Positions 1 to 10,748 of a stretch of DNA of 48,346 nt are shown piece after piece. The notes below the pieces were generated by a model that worked only from the letters and a program-made list of their open reading frames with translations, ran no database searches and was not told where the DNA came from. Within the stretch, counting starts at the first letter, position 1. Each line of letters opens with the position of its first letter. Origin of the DNA: Nemertoderma westbladi (taxonomy: Eukaryota > Xenacoelomorpha > Nemertodermatida > Nemertodermatidae); assembly GCA_032718475.1 (NCBI GenBank), contig JAUCBJ010009142.1, forward strand, positions 1 to 48,346, read 5' to 3'. The position numbers and the translations under genes are program-made.

Positions 1-32
1 TTCGCCCTCAATCCCACCCCCCTCAGTCCAAC

Positions 33-1255
33 TCATGGATGACTAAACTCTGGGGTGCACTTTCCTACAACCCTCCTGTAGGTCTTCCTATCCTTTGCTC
101 CTATCTTACCCCCTATCCGCACTTCCACTGATCGGACTCTTCCGTCCTCGTCGGAGTAAGTGTCTACTACTCTCACTAGCCTCCACTGATTGTTGATGAT
201 TGTGTCGTCGGTGACGATCACTAAATCACTTTTCTTTAACTCTCTAGTGGTATTTCTCCACTTGCTCCTTCTGTGTAATGTGGGTAGATATTCCTCGACC
301 CACCTCCTCCAATACTCTGTGCTTATCGCCTTGGCGACTTTCCAACTCTGTCCGGAGTGTATGTCAACTGGGTCTACTCCCCGCATGGCGATGGTCGCCG
401 GCCTTTCCATCAGAAAGTGGCTCGGTGTTAGCACGTCTAGTGATTCCGGGTCGTCATTCTCTGGATATAGCGGTCTGCTATTGATGATTCCCTCGCACTT
501 AGCCAGCACCGTCCTTAGAATGTCCTCTGTCACCATGTGGGTGTTCATCAACTTCGTCAATCGACGCTTGGAACTACCCACAAGTCTCTCGACACATCCT
601 AAAGTATGCGGCGCATACGGCGTCCTCCTTTCCCACTTCACCTGTCATCTCTGCATGGCTTCCCTGACCTCTTCTCCTTCCAGGATGTCCAAGGCCTCCG
701 CCAACTCGTTCTCTGCTCCCACAAAGTTCGTTCCATTCTCGGAATAGATCACTGCAATCGTTCCACCTTTGCGGTTTCTAAATCGCTCTAAGGCATTGAT
801 GAATGCCGATGCCGTGGCGTCTTGGGCGAGTTCTATTCCTACCGCCCTCGTGTTGTTACATACGAAGATGATGCCGTATCGTTTCTCTGTGTGTCGCATC
901 ACCTTGATCTTGATCGGCCCGAACATGTCTATGCCGCAGTGCGTGAATGGCGGGTCGTGCTGTCTCACCCTACTGACCGGTAATGGCGCCATCTCCTGTA
1001 CGGCCCACTCCTTTCTCATCCGTCGGCAGGTCTGGCAATACCCCACTACCGCCTTCACCTTCTTCCTTAACTGCGCAATCCAGAAGGTCCTCCAAATTTC
1101 TGTGAGGGTCTGGTTGGTGCCTCCGTGCAATATCGACTTGTAGGAGTCCCAAATGATCTGGTGGACTATCGGCGACCTGTTGGGGATGATAATGGGTTTT
1201 GGTGGGATGATAAGGCTGTTGTTGTTCAGTCTCTGTCTTTCTCTGTCAATACCGT
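33..1255 (-). pseudogene. BEL/Pao integrase (H2C2, rve core, DUF5641 tail), disrupted
   Basis: The frame is open from about 1255 to 648, stops once at a TGA (647-645) and continues in the same frame to 33. The H2C2 zinc-binding part includes LHGG (about 1130) and CQTC. The catalytic core has GIDMFGP (first Asp). The second catalytic position reads SENGTNFVGA where the family has SDNGTNFVGA, an Asp-to-Glu change. The third acidic residue is in CVERLVGS, just beyond the stop. The tail matches the DUF5641-like region, with a typical VVDTYSDEDGRVRSVEVR stretch. The enzyme would insert element cDNA into chromosomes. The stop and the altered catalytic residue both suggest this copy is inactive. Confidence 0.9.
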
Positions 1256-1822
1256 ATCACGGCCTTAGGCTTTAGCATTTGGTTTCTTCTTGGCGTCCTT
1301 GCCAACTCCCTTGAGGAAATCCCTGTAGGCCCTCCATTACGCCACCAACTTCTTGGTCTTGTACCAGCTAGAGCTGTAACTAAGTAGCCTATCTGTCGGG
1401 TTGTCACATGGCTCTTCTAATTTCGGTTGCACCTCCCTGACTTCCCTCACCATCTGAATATATATCTCTTCTCCTTCTGAGTCTTCTTCCTCTCCCCCTG
1501 GTGCTACTTCCTCTTAACCTGGGTCCACCTTCTTCATTGGTGGCCAGGCCGATCTATCGTTCAGGAAGTGTGGCCCGTGCTGCCACAACACTTCCTTCTT
1601 TAAGAAAGTATGTCGTGCCACGCCCCTCAATAACAAGTCTGCTGGGTTCTCGTCTGTTCGGCAGTAGTGCCACCTTTCCAAGTCTGTCGTCGCCCTTATT
1701 TCGTCCACCCTATTCGCGACGAATATAGGGTACCTCGTCTTCTCGTTGTGCAGCCACCCGAGCACTACCATGGAGTCCGTCCAGTAGTGTGTTTCCACTA
1801 TGTTGGGAATAGTGTCCATCAA
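1256..1822 (-). pseudogene. BEL/Pao RNase H and RNase H-integrase linker, disrupted
   Basis: The frame at 1822-1514 carries the BEL/Pao RNase H signatures YWTDSMVVLGWL, FVANRV and NPADLLLRGV. The TDS aspartate and the NPADL block are family hallmarks. From 1513 to about 1256 the linker to integrase can be followed only with frame changes and stops: an acidic stretch, then SYSSSWYKTKKLV. The domain degrades RNA in RNA-DNA hybrids during reverse transcription. It lies between the RT connection region (right) and integrase (left), as expected for the polyprotein. Confidence 0.82.
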
Positions 1823-1943
1823 TTAGGCTGTGGCCCTTACACCTAGTCTTGCAGCTGTCAACTCGAGTTTCGGGACTGACGCTGAATCTGGCGGCGTCGA
1901 CTTTGCTTTACTGAATGCAAGTCTGGGCTTATAAGCCGCTGTA

Positions 1944-3094
1944 CTAGTCCGTCCTGTCCCCGTCCGGAAAATACACGCGTGGCATGCTGTACGTCCCCAT
2001 CTGTTCTAAACTCCCCTTCCACTTACTCCATTGCTTGCTAATTTCATCCGGGACCTCTGTATCCCACTCGTCCTTTAACTTGTATACTTTCTTAAGTATC
2101 TGTTTCCCCGTGACTAACAATGGGGATGCTAGGCCTAAGGGATCGTATATCCTTGCTATGTATGATACATAGCCCCACTTTGTGTGGGTGTCCGCGCCCT
2201 CCTGGCTCAGTTGATACTTGAACTCGTCTGTCTCCGGTTCCATACGATCCCCAGCGCCTTCTGCTGAGAATCCACTCTTTTGTTCGCCATGTCCTGTCCT
2301 TTGGCTGTCGTGGGGTTGTCCATTGTCGAATCTGGCCGCCTGTCCTCTATGGCTTTCATAAACTCCTCTGCGCTGGATTGAAACTTGGCCAGGTTAAATC
2401 CAAATCCTTTCAGGATGTCGCGAACCTCGCGCCTTGTGTCCAGAAATTCTTTAACCGTGTTTCCAGACTCCATCCCGTCGTCTACGTAGAAGCCGCGTCG
2501 AATCATATCGATCGCTTAGGCACTATACTTCCCTTAGGCACTTATACTTCCCTTATCTTTCCCCTCTACTGTATCTCTTACAGCCACAGTCGTCATAAAT
2601 GAGGACGACTTGGCTCCCATGTTCTGCACCACCATCTTGTACATCGGTATTGTCGACAGTTCCTCGTTGCTGTTGTACCATAGGAAGCGCTGGCTGTCGC
2701 TATCCTCCTCTGTCACACGGACTTGGTTGAGCATGCCTTCGATGTCGCAGGTGAAGGCATGTCTCCCATTTCTGAATCTCAGTAGGACCTCGATTCCCGA
2801 GTTATAGATATTGGGGCCCTCCAGCAGATAGTCGTTTAGGCACTTGCCGTTGGTTTTAGCCGATGCGACAACTACCATCCGCAATTTACCTTTCTTTGGA
2901 TCTAAAGCCACATGAAGTGGCAGATAGTAGGTCCTGTCCGTGTTCGGTTCGTCAACCGGCAACTCCACGGCCCATCCTTTCTCGACATACTTCTTTATTG
3001 TCTTGTGGATGTACACATCCTTTTCGGGGCTCTGTTTCAGCGTTTGCTTCAGTTTGCGAAGCCTCGTGAGTACCATCCTCTTGTTGTCAGGCAA
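1944..3094 (-). pseudogene. BEL/Pao reverse transcriptase, disrupted
   Basis: Three open pieces follow one another. Piece 3094-2534 is the fingers and proximal palm, with LRMVVVASAKTNGKCLND and AFTCDIEGMLNQV, which includes the first catalytic Asp. Piece 2506-2207 carries the catalytic FYVDDGMES. Piece 2243-1944 is the connection region with the BEL/Pao-typical IARIYDPLGLASP. Breaks lie at about 2507-2533 (a short duplicated stretch with stops) and at the 2207/2243 frame change. The first piece overlaps the end of the protease frame by 8 bp, so a polyprotein frame was lost by indels. The active-site YVDD is retained, but the enzyme could not be made as one chain. Confidence 0.9.
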
Positions 3095-4150
3095 CGGTAG
3101 CTTCGTCTGTTTCCAAAACCATGCCTATGGTGTACCGTCCCTCCTCGCATCTCATCGAGTCCTTCATGCTTTGTATCGCTTGTTTATCCTCTACCGAGGT
3201 TCTGACCCCAGTCTCCTTTAGTCCCTCAAAGTCCTGTCTCAGCAATCTCCTGAGCTGCTCCTCCGCTCCTTCATCTTCCATCTCCCTCATAGTTCCCGCG
3301 AACATGCACCCTGATGTCTCCGACATCCTAAATGGAATCTTGGTTTTAATTGGGCCGCTTAGCGTCCACCCGAATGGTGTTAGAATTGCCATCAGGTCAC
3401 GTTGTCTGTCTTCGCCGAAGACCGTTTGCATTCTCTCGTGGGCCGTCGGGCAATCCATTCCCACTATGATGGATACCTTCCTGACGTCCACTTCCGGTAT
3501 CGAGAAATTGATGTTGTCCAGGAATCTGTATTGTTCGACCTCGATGTTGGTTGGTCGCCTGGCGTTGATATTGATCGATTCTATTACCTGGATGGGGTCG
3601 ATGGTCGCCCCATAATCGCATCCCGGTGCTATCGCTGCTATCTCGCACTGTCCCGTCCTCATCTCCAGGACCTCATCTTTGCTGGAGATGGTTGTTACCG
3701 CCATCCTACTTGGCCTCGTCTTTAGTCCTATCTCTTCGGCCACCCAATTCTCTACCAATGTGAAGGCTGCTCCACTGTCGACCAGCATCAATGAGGTTAC
3801 TGATCGACTGCCTTCCCCTATCACCCTCACTGGTACTACCCCGAGTAGTACCGTTCCTCTCCTCTTCGCCCCTATGGTGCTTGTCGCCATTCTTTGACCT
3901 TTGCCTTGACCGAATCTTACTGGTGTCTCCTTACACTCTTCAACCTTGTGTCCCCCTATCACACATCGGTGACAAATTCCATTCTTATCCGCATAGGCTT
4001 TCCGATCTTGTTTGGGTAACGCCTGCCAATGCTTACAGTCCATGGTCTTATGGGTCCTGTCTTTATGCAATTGACATTTGTATTCTGGGTTGTAACGTTC
4101 CCTATATAACCCTACACGTATTGCGCGTAGGTTTACGTCTACCGGTTTAG
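3087..4150 (-). pseudogene. BEL/Pao zinc knuckle and aspartic protease
   Basis: This is the longest intact pol piece: 327 codons from 4070, and the coding sense continues upstream of that point. A CCHC zinc knuckle, CHRCVIGGHKVEEC (C-x2-C-x4-H-x4-C), lies near residues 33-46. A retropepsin-like active site, MLVDSGAAFTLVENWV, has its DSG near residue 98. The downstream IVGMDCP block matches the DUF1758/peptidase A16-type protease of BEL/Pao elements. The knuckle binds RNA; the protease would cut the polyprotein. The annotated 5' end is not a real start codon (TTG inside a longer coding stretch). Confidence 0.88.
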
Positions 4151-4380
4151 TGTTTTGGTTATTTGAATTTGGCCTACTGGGCGTGTTGGGGTTATATTTG
4201 TTCGTGTTGTTATTTTGTCCCTGTTCATGCCACAGTCTGGCCCCACTTCCAGCTATCTGTGGACTTGCAGTCCCCTGTGTCGCCGCATATGGTAGGGATT
4301 ATCTTAATTTTGGCAATGCATTTGCCGCGTTATGCTCCGGCTTCGGCCTGTTGTATTCGGCCCTCGGCGCCTTCCCCAGA

Positions 4381-5082
4381 CTATCCTCGCTGTAGACTGG
4401 GTACCGTAATTAACTCTGCTTCGTAGTTGAGGAAGTTCGACATTTCCTCTAAGCCCGGTTCCGCACCCTTCTTCTCCCGAGTTGAGAAGGCAATCTTTCT
4501 CCATTTATTGCGCAGCCAGATTGGCAGTGCCTGCGCTATCATGGTGATATTATTAGATGCGTTGAGTTCGTATGGCACGTCTAGTGTTTTCAGCACGATT
4601 AACGCCTTTTCGACTTTGTTCGCAAACGTCTTTATGGTAACGGGGTTATCCTGTAGGCCACCCGATGTTATACCCCTCAGGCTTTGCCGGATAATCTTGG
4701 CCGGGTGCCCGTATTCCCTGTCTAGGGCCTACCATGCAGTCGTGAAGCCACCCTCGATGCCCTGCTACTGCCTCACGATGTCGTACGCTGGGCCTCCTGT
4801 GTATACCTGTAGATATTTTAGGCACTCTGCCTGCATCAGGTTCTTAGTTAATATCTCGTTGCTGAACATGCGCCAAAATTGCAGGTATTCTTCCGGCCTA
4901 CTTCCGTCGAATTTAAATGGCTCTACGGGTGGTAGCTCGATTCTGGTCAGGAGCGCATCGATTAGTGTAGCCATTCCCATCGCCTGTGCTTCCAATGGGT
5001 TAGAAGGATGCTGTACAGATTCTCCCGTTGGGTGCGTTCCGCCCGTCCGGCCTGTTGCCTTCCGTTGCGTCGGATATACCAT
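4381..5082 (-). pseudogene. BEL/Pao gag capsid region (DUF1759-like)
   Basis: Two same-frame open pieces (5082-4765 and 4596-4381) are joined by coding sequence broken by two TAG stops, near 4765 and 4728. The block FKFDGSRPEEYLQFWRMF followed by LKYLQVYTGGPA, then ALDREYGHPAKI and a C-terminal LPIWLRNKWRK, is the usual capsid signature of BEL/Pao gag. It would form the particle shell. It lies directly upstream of the zinc knuckle, as expected. Confidence 0.85.
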
Positions 5083-5194
5083 TGGGGGTAACGGCCCCCT
5101 CCATATTTCTGTGTCGAAAGATCTGTTCTCGTCCAGGGGGTTCGATGTTCTTATTTCTGTTTGAGTGTATTGTTGATATTGTAATGGGGGAATG

Positions 5195-6685
5195 TCACAC
5201 TGCCCCCCCCCCCCCCACCGGTGGTATGTTTGGTACTGGGGTTGATGTTAATATATTGGGGCCCATACACCTATCCGCAATAACTCTCCCCTCCCCTGGA
5301 TATATGTTATGTCCCTGCATGTTATAGTCATACTGCTGTGCTGGTACCGGTATAGGCCTATCCACTTCTGGCCTACCTACCGGTATATACTCCGCGATTT
5401 CCGGGTTTAATCCCGTTGTCCGCGCTACCCTATCGCCTACACTATCTCTCCCAGAATGGCCTATAGTATGTGCAGTAAGGCCTACAGTATGTCCTGCAGT
5501 CTGTATGTGTCTCTCCGGACCGAAGTTTAACCTTCTCGAATAATCCAAGAGGTCCTCCCCGTGACTACCGTACCCTCGATCGGCAGCTATATCCCGTTGG
5601 GAAGTTTCTCTTCGATCCCCTCTCCTGTTCTCGTCCTCGTGCCGGTACGTCCTGTACCCCTCTCTCGGCATATAATATGCTTCGCCAGGTTGCGTCTCTC
5701 CAGGGCGACGGCAATCTCCCGGAGTTTGAGCCCACTGACTCTCCAACTCCATCTCTACTACCGACGGCTCGCTATCCGTCCTCGCTCTCCGGTCGCTTGT
5801 AGCGACGCTTCTTCTATTCTCTTCTCTTCTTCTCTCTTCAGTGTAGCGTTCCCGCTCATGAGATCTCTCGTCAACCTCCCGGTTAAACTCCACTGTTCTT
5901 CTTCCCTCTTCTGACTGGGCTCGACATCTCGTCGCTCGCCCGCTCACGACGCCAACCTCCCTCTCTCTAGCCGGTCGGATGCCGCTGGGGATATTCGTAA
6001 TCCCCCTACTATTCTCCATCGCCGGGTGCTGCGGTTCACCTAACTCTCCCCACGCATTATTCGCCGACACCTGTGGGACATTCTCTGCCCCCCCCCCCCT
6101 CTCACCACTAATCTCTCGCTGTGGGGCGCCTGTAGCCACCCCCCGCTCGCCACCTATTACTTCACTATCTCTTGCTTCGCTTCTATGCCCCTCTCTAGTC
6201 GACGCACTATCTCTACTGCGGCTGGGTCTATTCACCCCCGCCTCTCCCTCTACCACTGCGTGGCCTGGCAGGCTCCCGTCGGGCTGACTCACCCCCGTTG
6301 CTCCCTGCCTAACTACGTGGCCTTGCAGGCTCCCTTCGGGGTCTCTCACCCCCGCTACTCCCTGCGTACTAACTACGTGGCCTTGCAGGCTCTCGCTGGC
6401 CAGACCACCCGTGTCCCCTACATTAGTATTAATAGCCCCGTTATCAATATTATTTTCTAAATTATTTGAATTATTTGGATTATGTTCTGAATTCGGATTG
6501 TTATTTGAATTATTTTGTATATTTAGATTGGAATCGGGAATATTTTGCTCGTTTGAATTAAAATTATTATTTAGATTATTTTGCGTATTTAAATTTAAAT
6601 TATTTGAATTACTTTGTATATTCGAATCTAGATTATTATTTGAATTATTTTCTATATTTGGATTTAAATTATTATTGTCGGGCAA
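5195..6685 (-). CDS. Gag-region low-complexity ORF (Asn-rich, then Arg/Glu-rich)
   Basis: An open 496-codon frame lies inside element A. Residues 1-85 are mostly N, S, L and I. Next come three related units of about 20 residues containing GSLQGHVV or GSLPGHAV, around 6400-6240. A long R/E/G/S-rich stretch follows. It ends at a run of 13-14 C on the plus strand (about 5203-5216), which probably shifts the frame out of the capsid region just downstream. No enzyme motif is visible. It sits between the coiled-coil part and the capsid of gag, so an unstructured gag linker is the simplest reading. Its being open may owe more to composition than to selection. Confidence 0.55.
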   Translation of the reverse strand: MPDNNNLNPNIENNSNNNLDSNIQSNSNNLNLNTQNNLNNNFNSNEQNIPDSNLNIQNNSNNNPNSEHNPNNSNNLENNIDNGAINTNVGDTGGLASESLQGHVVSTQGVAGVRDPEGSLQGHVVRQGATGVSQPDGSLPGHAVVEGEAGVNRPSRSRDSASTREGHRSEARDSEVIGGERGVATGAPQREISGERGGGAENVPQVSANNAWGELGEPQHPAMENSRGITNIPSGIRPAREREVGVVSGRATRCRAQSEEGRRTVEFNREVDERSHERERYTEERRREENRRSVATSDRRARTDSEPSVVEMELESQWAQTPGDCRRPGETQPGEAYYMPREGYRTYRHEDENRRGDRRETSQRDIAADRGYGSHGEDLLDYSRRLNFGPERHIQTAGHTVGLTAHTIGHSGRDSVGDRVARTTGLNPEIAEYIPVGRPEVDRPIPVPAQQYDYNMQGHNIYPGEGRVIADRCMGPNILTSTPVPNIPPVGGGGAV

Positions 6686-6752
6686 AATTAATTTTCTGGA
6701 ATGAAAGTTTGATTAGGGTTATCTACTACGGTACTATTAATATTAACGCCTT

Positions 6753-8053
6753 CTAACATATTATTATTATTACCCCTCCCCCCCCCCCCCCACCCGTACA
6801 ATTACACCAGTATTGGGTCTGTCGTCCGGTGCCTGTAAGTGGGATATTAACAAACGTTTCCATTACTTCTGGCTCCTTGTAAATACTACCCGAGCCAGCC
6901 TCACTCTCTGATAGCCCCAATTGCGCCAGTTCTAGTCGGCGCTTCTGTTTGGCCTGATATTGCATAAGCCCCCTTAACCGGGCGTGCATATCATCCCGCA
7001 TACGTTTCCCCGCTCTCTCTCTCTCTCTATCCTCTCACAGACTTTGGTCTGCCAACTCTGCCTCCCTCGCCTCCTGCTCTCTACGCTCGTTCTCTAATTT
7101 TGTCTCTCGCTCTCTATGCTCGTTCTCTACTTTTGTCTCTCGCTCTCTCTTTATTCTCTCTCGCCAACTCTCTCTCTTTCTCTAACAACACAGTTCCCTC
7201 ATCCAACTGCCTCTCTAATTCTTTCTGGTCTAGCGCCACCATGTCTAGTTGACACGCCAGATCTATCTCCAACACCCTTCTTGCTTTTGCGGAGGATGTA
7301 GCGGACTTATCGGTCGCTACGGACTCCCATCACCTCTCTGTCCTACTAACTTTCCCCCGCCTTCTGGGGTTCTCGCTAACCGAAGCGACCAAATCCTCGG
7401 GGTTAACCTCGGTTCCCCTCGTGCGGATCTGCCCAACCCACTAACTTAATTCCCCTAGCATCCACTAAATATGGCCCTACGTACACCACTTCAGGCTCCA
7501 TAACCCCGGATCGCCACAGTTCGAATAGTTCGGTGGCGACCCCCCTCGCTCTCTCACTCGCCAATTCTCTCTGACCGAAACGGACTAGATATCTGAAATG
7601 TTTATTCGACTCACCTAGCCGCTGGCTCAACTTCCCCTGGTTTACCTTCTCTCCCTCTTTGGCCTCCCTCAACAGTTTCTTGGTGGCGTTGTAGGCCTGT
7701 CGAAGCCAATCGCTGGTCCCGACGTCCTCTTCACCGACATCTCCTCCTCCTCTCCTGGTTCGGCGTCGTACCGGCGGCCCCACCATCGCCGTTCCGGTGG
7801 GCCGTCCATCGCCCTCGGCCTGTGGCTGGCCGGCGACTTCGGTACTTCGACCGCCGTCGTGCGTCGACTCGTCCCTTCCTCGTGGTAGATGGCCGCCCTC
7901 CTCTTGGGATGCCGGATCGTCCCTCGTCGGCAAATCCGGCGTCGCAGGTCGGTACCGTCGCGTCGCTGCCTCATGGATCGTTTGGTTGGTATCATCCGGG
8001 GTCCGCGGCGGTGTCCTCTCTCCCTCTGACAGTTGGGGTCTTCCTGCGCTCAT
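6753..8053 (-). pseudogene. BEL/Pao gag N-terminal and coiled-coil region, disrupted
   Basis: Piece 8053-7403 (216 codons) begins MSAGRPQLSEGERTPPRTP and includes SNKHFRYLVRFGQRELASE, then ends after the LVGWADPHEGNRG stretch. Piece 7001-6753 begins MRDDMHARLRGLMQYQ and ends at a poly-C run (about 6778-6791). Between them, a charged R/E-rich coiled coil can be read across frames, with CT-rich simple repeats near 7010-7150. The second element near 11.7-13.0 kb has the same order of motifs, which supports real gag homology. The start at 8053 is a plausible ATG but not proven. Confidence 0.72.
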
Positions 8054-8108
8054 CTTTATTAGTTTATAGTGGTTGGGGTAATCTTCACTGTGACGGGATC
8101 AAGGGATC

Positions 8109-9001
8109 CCGACCGGTTCAATAGACAACGCGTCACCGCAGTAGTGAAATAAAGAGTTTGTTGTTATCTCTGTGTTAATATAATGACTGACAATAACTGA
8201 ATGATAGCACAAAGGTAGCGAATGCTATAGCTGTATAGGGTACCGGTATGTAGATATATTGGTGACGGTGAAGATTGTCACCAGTCTGCACTATAAACCA
8301 ATAACTGAATAACTGATTTCACAGACCGGTAGTAGGATAATATATATATGTATAATTACTACATTACTCTGGCCTTTGTTCAGTGGATGCTTCCCTTGCC
8401 CCTATTGGCTAATAATCTACTTCACGCCTCTCCCCTCTCTGGGAGTGTTTCCCCCTGCTGTTGGCCCCTGCTGGTTGTTTCCCCTCCCGAGGTGATTTGA
8501 CCTCTAACCTCCCTTTGTGTGGCTTTTGGGGTTTGTGTTATCCCCGATTATTGGTTGTGATACGAGATTGGTTGTCGCCAATCTCGTATCTCCAATATTG
8601 CTGAAAAAGGTGCCACTTCCCATTTTATGAGGGTAATGAGGCGGAATTGAATCCGCTCACAAGTTAAGTTCTGACAGTTAGCTGGTATCTTGATTATTGG
8701 GGGCACCACATCTTCTGCAAGAATGTAGTCTCCAGCCAACTCCATAGAGCGAATGCAAGTTGGGTTTGAACTGGTAAATATGTTCAGTAGATTGATATCA
8801 TGATCACTAACAGTTTTTATATAGTTCGGTACGTCAAAGTATAACAAATCTGGTTTACCTCCCGGTGATATCAAACTACTAGTGCGAATTCTGTCAGTGG
8901 CTATTCCATCGTTGCTTTATAAGCAAGACACGTTGTAAGTACTGTAGTTCATATAAGTGAAGCGTACAACCTACACATGAAGTTCGTCGCCGAAGTTAAT
9001 G
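8109..9001. repeat. 0.88-kb direct repeat, copy 1 (integrase 3' half plus non-coding tail)
   Basis: This stretch recurs almost unchanged at 10788-11675. Both begin at TCCCGACCGGTTCAATAG and end near GAAGTTAATGA. Differences include G/A and T/C changes and a 4-bp insertion in copy 1 near 8895. The right half is the C-terminus of the integrase-like gene. The left half (8109-8540) is non-coding, with CT-rich, GGTACC and TATATA tracts. It may be the tail of that transposon or an LTR belonging to element A. The sequence does not decide between these. Confidence 0.9.
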
Positions 9002-9640
9002 ACACCGTTTATTGCTAACTCGTTAAAGTGTGTTAACCATTCCGACATACCCAAAACTGGGAATTTGGACAACCAGGCCTCAATTCTTTGATTCCTCGAA
9101 CTCTTCCCCTGGATATATGCGCATCCTGCAGTACTTCTTATCCTGCAGAACTTCTGAATGATTTATATGTTGACATTCTCTGTGCCACGATCTGTACGTT
9201 CTATATGTGGGACGCCGCCAATATCTTTTATTGTTTCTAGGAAGTAACTACAAAGGCCACTACAAAGGGGTCGTTATTAGTACTCGAACACTTAAGCCAT
9301 AATATACGTCTACTGTAACCGACGATTGCTCCTTGAACAGCAAATCCAAATGGTTTTAATTTGTCCCATCCATCAATGTGCATGAGAAAGTTAGGACCCT
9401 TCGCCTGGTAAGTCCTGCGAACTAGTTTCCTAGAAATTATAGTCTGTAAAGCTTCAGGATTGAAAATCTCCAATAAACTAGCGATGAGTTTTTGAATACT
9501 TTTTTTTATGAATAATTTACGAATAATTTATGTTCATTGATTAATATTTGCTGGAGTTGTCTGTATCCACATGTAGGACGACTATTGGCTTCCTCCTCTA
9601 TAATTGAAAGTGTTTGTTCGAATTGTTTAACATATAGACG
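8548..9640 (-). pseudogene. IS3-type integrase/transposase gene, disrupted
   Basis: Read right to left, an N-terminal helix-turn-helix-like block ending CGYRQLQQIL (about 9585) precedes a DDE core. The core shows MHIDGWDKLKPFGFAVQGAI (first Asp, about 9370), RTDRGTENV (second Asp, about 9190) and NQRIEAWL (Glu, about 9080). The C-terminal part ends with RIRTSSLISPGGKPDLLYFD and reaches a stop at 8548. The family is the eukaryotic 'integrase core domain' protein widespread in animals. The GYR motif before the core resembles IS3-type transposases, so an IS3EU-like DNA transposon is my inference. Stops and frameshifts, including a 4-bp insertion near 8895, show it is dead. A LINE truncates its N-terminal side at about 9640. 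Confidence 0.78.
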
Positions 9641-10250
9641 TCGTGATAGACCAAGGTTGTGTACATATGTGGATGACTTCTGTTACCTGGGATCATGGAT
9701 CCGGAAGTCAGGTGAGGACCTTCGAATACGTAAGGGAAAGGCATGGGCAGCCTTGAATAGGCTTTCCAGGATTTGGAAGTCACCGAGAATTAATCGGAAA
9801 CTTAAGGTCCGGTTATTTAGAGCAGCAGTAGTTCCAGTACTCCTTTATGGTAGTCCATGCTGGGCTCTAACTGCTGAGGACACCAAATCTCTGGATGGCA
9901 CATTCACAAGAATGCTGCGCCGGGTTCATTGTGTCAAGTTCAATGCACACATCTCCAACCAGACACTATATAACATTGGAGGTGTCTCATTGGTTCCCCC
10001 AAGCTTGACACTAAAACAAAATCGCCTCCGCTTTGCAGGACATTGCTTTCGCCGTGAGGACCAGCCAGTGCATAATCTTGTACTTTGGCAGCCTCATGGA
10101 GTGAATAAGCATGGTGGACAGCCCATGACTTTCTTGAGACGCATCTTGAAGGACACTGGCCTTGAAGATGCGGATGATCTAGCAAATGTCATGGGTGATA
10201 GGGAGTTATGGCGGTGCAATTTTGTCGATAAGCCGGCACAGCATTCTTAA
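9637..10250 (+). pseudogene. Non-LTR retrotransposon (LINE) reverse transcriptase C-terminus
   Basis: An open frame reads YVDDFCYLGSWIRKSGEDL, then the thumb-like RLSRIWKSPRINRKLKVRLF, LLYGSPCWALT and LRFAGHCFRREDQPVH before a stop at 10250. This is the region just after the catalytic domain in endonuclease-RT proteins of the RTE/CR1 type. The N-terminal endonuclease and most of the RT are missing, as usual for 5'-truncated LINE copies. The element continues through a 3' UTR to simple repeats ending near 10787. The clade is not settled by eye. Confidence 0.8.
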
Positions 10251-10550
10251 AAATGCAGCTGCAATGTAGCATGCCGATCCTAGTAGTAGTGTACATATCA
10301 CCGAATAGTTCTCTGAGATCGTATTATACTGTACTTTTCAAACAGCAATCGTGTGATCTATTTATATGTGAAGCCATCCCAGAAAAAGTGTTTTATGACA
10401 GAGTGAATGTCCAAATCCATAAAAATATCTAGTACTAAACACCTACACTAAGATGCTAGACAGGAACATTACTGTACAATGTAAAAACATTAAAAAAAAC
10501 AAAATAGTTTATTGATTTACAACAAAAGATGCAAATGATTTTAAGCATTG
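10251..10550 (+). other. Probable LINE 3' untranslated region
   Basis: Non-coding and AT-rich, between the LINE stop codon and the 22-bp array. No gene, RNA or other repeat is visible here. Confidence 0.5.
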
Positions 10551-10748
10551 AAATGTTTTTCACCCGGGTGATAAATGTTTTTCACCCGGGTGATAAATGT
10601 TTTTCACCCGGGTGATAAATGTTTTTCACCCGGGTGATAAATGTTTTTCACCCGGGTGATAAATGTTTTTCACCCGGGTGATAAATGTTTTTCACCCGGG
10701 TGATAAATGTTTTTCACCCGGGTGATAAATGTTTTTCACCCGGGTGAT
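10551..10748 (+). repeat. Minisatellite: nine perfect 22-bp units with a palindromic core
   Basis: The unit is AAATGTTTTT followed by CACCCGGGTGAT. Nine units occupy exactly 198 bp without a visible mismatch. Each contains the perfect palindrome ATCACCCGGGTGAT when read across the TTTTTCACC side (core TCACCCGGGTGA), hence a CCCGGG site. It lies in the 3' tail of the LINE. Confidence 0.95.

Larger units (their letters stand above)
1..8108 (-). mobile_element. BEL/Pao LTR retrotransposon A, decayed, 3' end off the window
   Basis: Read on the minus strand, this block has the BEL/Pao order: gag, CCHC knuckle, DSG aspartic protease, RT with YVDD, RNase H, H2C2 integrase and a DUF5641-type tail. 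The domain order and motifs are seen directly; the superfamily assignment rests on them. Nearly every frame is broken by stops or indels, some next to poly-C runs. The 3' LTR must lie left of base 1. The 5' LTR cannot be delimited: the region upstream of gag (8109-8540) is shared with another repeat, and within it a purine tract followed by TGAAGTAG (minus strand, about 8424) is one candidate LTR start. Confidence 0.9.

Noticed and set aside
10551-10748. Possible CRISPR-like array
   Set aside because: Units are contiguous with no variable spacers, in an animal genome.
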